Positions 6,288 through 6,646 of a DNA stretch of 6,646 bases are shown piece after piece; the stretch's first letter is position 1, and each line of letters starts with the position of its first letter. Below the pieces are notes generated by a model. That model was given only the letters and a program-made list of their open reading frames with translations. It ran no database searches and was not told the origin of the DNA. This DNA comes from Haloferacaceae archaeon. Its GTDB lineage: Archaea; Halobacteriota; Halobacteria; Halobacteriales; Haloferacaceae. Both the position numbers and the translations under genes were made by a program. The DNA lies in contig JAQCMZ010000342.1 of NCBI GenBank assembly GCA_028274825.1, positions 1-6,646 on the forward strand, read 5' to 3'.

Positions 6288-6354
6288 GGGTGCCAAGCCC
6301 CCGTCCTCAAGGAGCGAGGCGAAGCCGAGCGAGTAGGGCGGGGATACGGCACCC
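6288..6354 (+). ncRNA. Long compound stem-loop upstream of tnpB (guide-RNA/right-end-like)
   Basis: Three nested stems are seen directly. GGGTGCC (6288-6294) pairs perfectly with GGCACCC (6348-6354). CCCCGTCCT (6299-6307) pairs with AGGGCGGGG (6335-6343) over nine pairs with one G-T. GGC-GAA-GCC (6318-6326) caps the inside, flanked by direct copies of GAGCGAG (6312-6318 and 6327-6333). Three unpaired bases on one side and four on the other separate the two outer stems, which suits a folded RNA. Structured RNAs of this kind occur at the 3' end of tnpB genes as omega RNA or sense-overlapping transcripts and in IS200/IS605 ends. Here the structure ends 68 bp before a tnpB start. It may be the right end of a decayed neighbouring element, or a left-end structure of this one. 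Confidence 0.45.
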
Positions 6355-6422
6355 GCACGAGTGACAACCAAGGCAGACCAACAAGATCAAATGGAAATCT
6401 TTCGTACACATAAATACGTCGT

Positions 6423-6646
6423 ATGAAGTACAGCCCTCGCTTCCGCTTACTCCCCGATACAGAGCAACGCGAAGCGATGGATTGGCAACGCGACACTGTG
6501 CGACAAACCTACAACCACGCACTCACCGAATTCGAGCAAATCCCCGAAAGCGAAGGCACGCTCCGCCAACGCGTCTGGAGCATCCGGGACACCCTCCCCG
6601 CTTTGAAAGACTGGTGGCCCGACCTCAACCAAGTGTACTCCACGGT
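6423..6646 (+). CDS. tnpB: TnpB RNA-guided nuclease / OrfB of an IS1341-like element (N-terminal part)
   Basis: Seventy-four codons are visible before the window ends. The protein begins MKYSPRFRLLPDTEQREAMD and continues with WQRDTVRQTYNHALTEF, then a stretch ending LPALKDWWPDLNQVYST. This is the typical TnpB start: a short beta strand (YxxRFRLLP), the helical region with R-x-x-YNHAL, and the D-W-W-x-x-L-x-x-VYS segment common in halophile copies. The RuvC-like catalytic residues and zinc ribbon would lie beyond the window, so activity cannot be judged. TnpB proteins cut DNA guided by an RNA from the element's end and help retain the element. The ATG at 6423 is the first after an in-frame TAA at 6411. 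A TATA-like ACATAAATAC (6408-6417) sits only about 10 bp upstream, too close for a leaderless start here. Confidence 0.85.
   Translation, partial: MKYSPRFRLLPDTEQREAMDWQRDTVRQTYNHALTEFEQIPESEGTLRQRVWSIRDTLPALKDWWPDLNQVYST

Larger units (their letters stand above)
6288..6646 (+). mobile_element. IS200/IS605-group (IS1341-like) element, left part
   Basis: The call rests on the tnpB start at 6423 and the stem-loop at 6288-6354. No tnpA (Y1 transposase) frame is seen in the roughly 450 bp between cdc48 and tnpB, so the element is of the tnpB-only type, at least on this side. The right end lies beyond the window and the exact left boundary is not resolved. Confidence 0.5.

Noticed and set aside
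1..6646. CRISPR array, tRNA or rRNA genes
   Set aside because: No regularly spaced repeats of CRISPR type and no complete tRNA or rRNA signature were found on either strand.

Overview
The window is from a haloarchaeon (class Halobacteria). The evidence is the acidic, Asp/Glu-rich proteins, the TATA boxes about 26-31 bp upstream of start codons with almost no leader, a halobacterial-type two-domain Cdc48 ATPase, and a TnpB whose N-terminus resembles halophile copies. Genus and species cannot be told from the sequence.

Layout. At 1-76 (minus) is the N-terminus of an unidentified membrane protein with a TATA box at leaderless spacing. Positions 77-451 hold no convincing gene, but include a GC-rich island (about 76% GC at 151-240) and a family of CACTCAC/GTGAGTG repeats. 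A HAD-family phosphatase (452-1006) is followed 9 bp later by what looks like a broken gene with a Cys-x2-Cys motif (about 1016-1349) that needs two frame changes to read. A small two-helix membrane protein lies on the minus strand (1407-1694, or to 1721). Positions 1722-2300 have no supportable gene. panB (2333-3145) makes ketopantoate for coenzyme A and has a clear leaderless promoter. After a 328-bp gap, a strong TATA promoter opens a two-gene operon: a 78-residue protein with a small-heat-shock-like C-terminal motif (3474-3710), overlapping by ATGA with the 755-residue Cdc48/VAT-type AAA+ ATPase (3707-5974). An oligo-T tract follows.

The right end (about 6288-6646) is the start of an IS200/IS605-group (IS1341-like) element. 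It has a 67-nt compound stem-loop, then the first 74 codons of tnpB running off the window. The stem-loop resembles the structured guide-RNA/right-end segments normally found at the 3' end of tnpB, yet here it lies 5' of the gene.

Functionally this is mostly housekeeping: CoA biosynthesis, protein remodelling and a phosphatase. The points most worth a second look are the 5' stem-loop of the TnpB element, the broken Cys-motif gene, the small partner translationally coupled to Cdc48, and the GC-rich island. No complete new defence or mobile system is demonstrable within these 6.6 kb.
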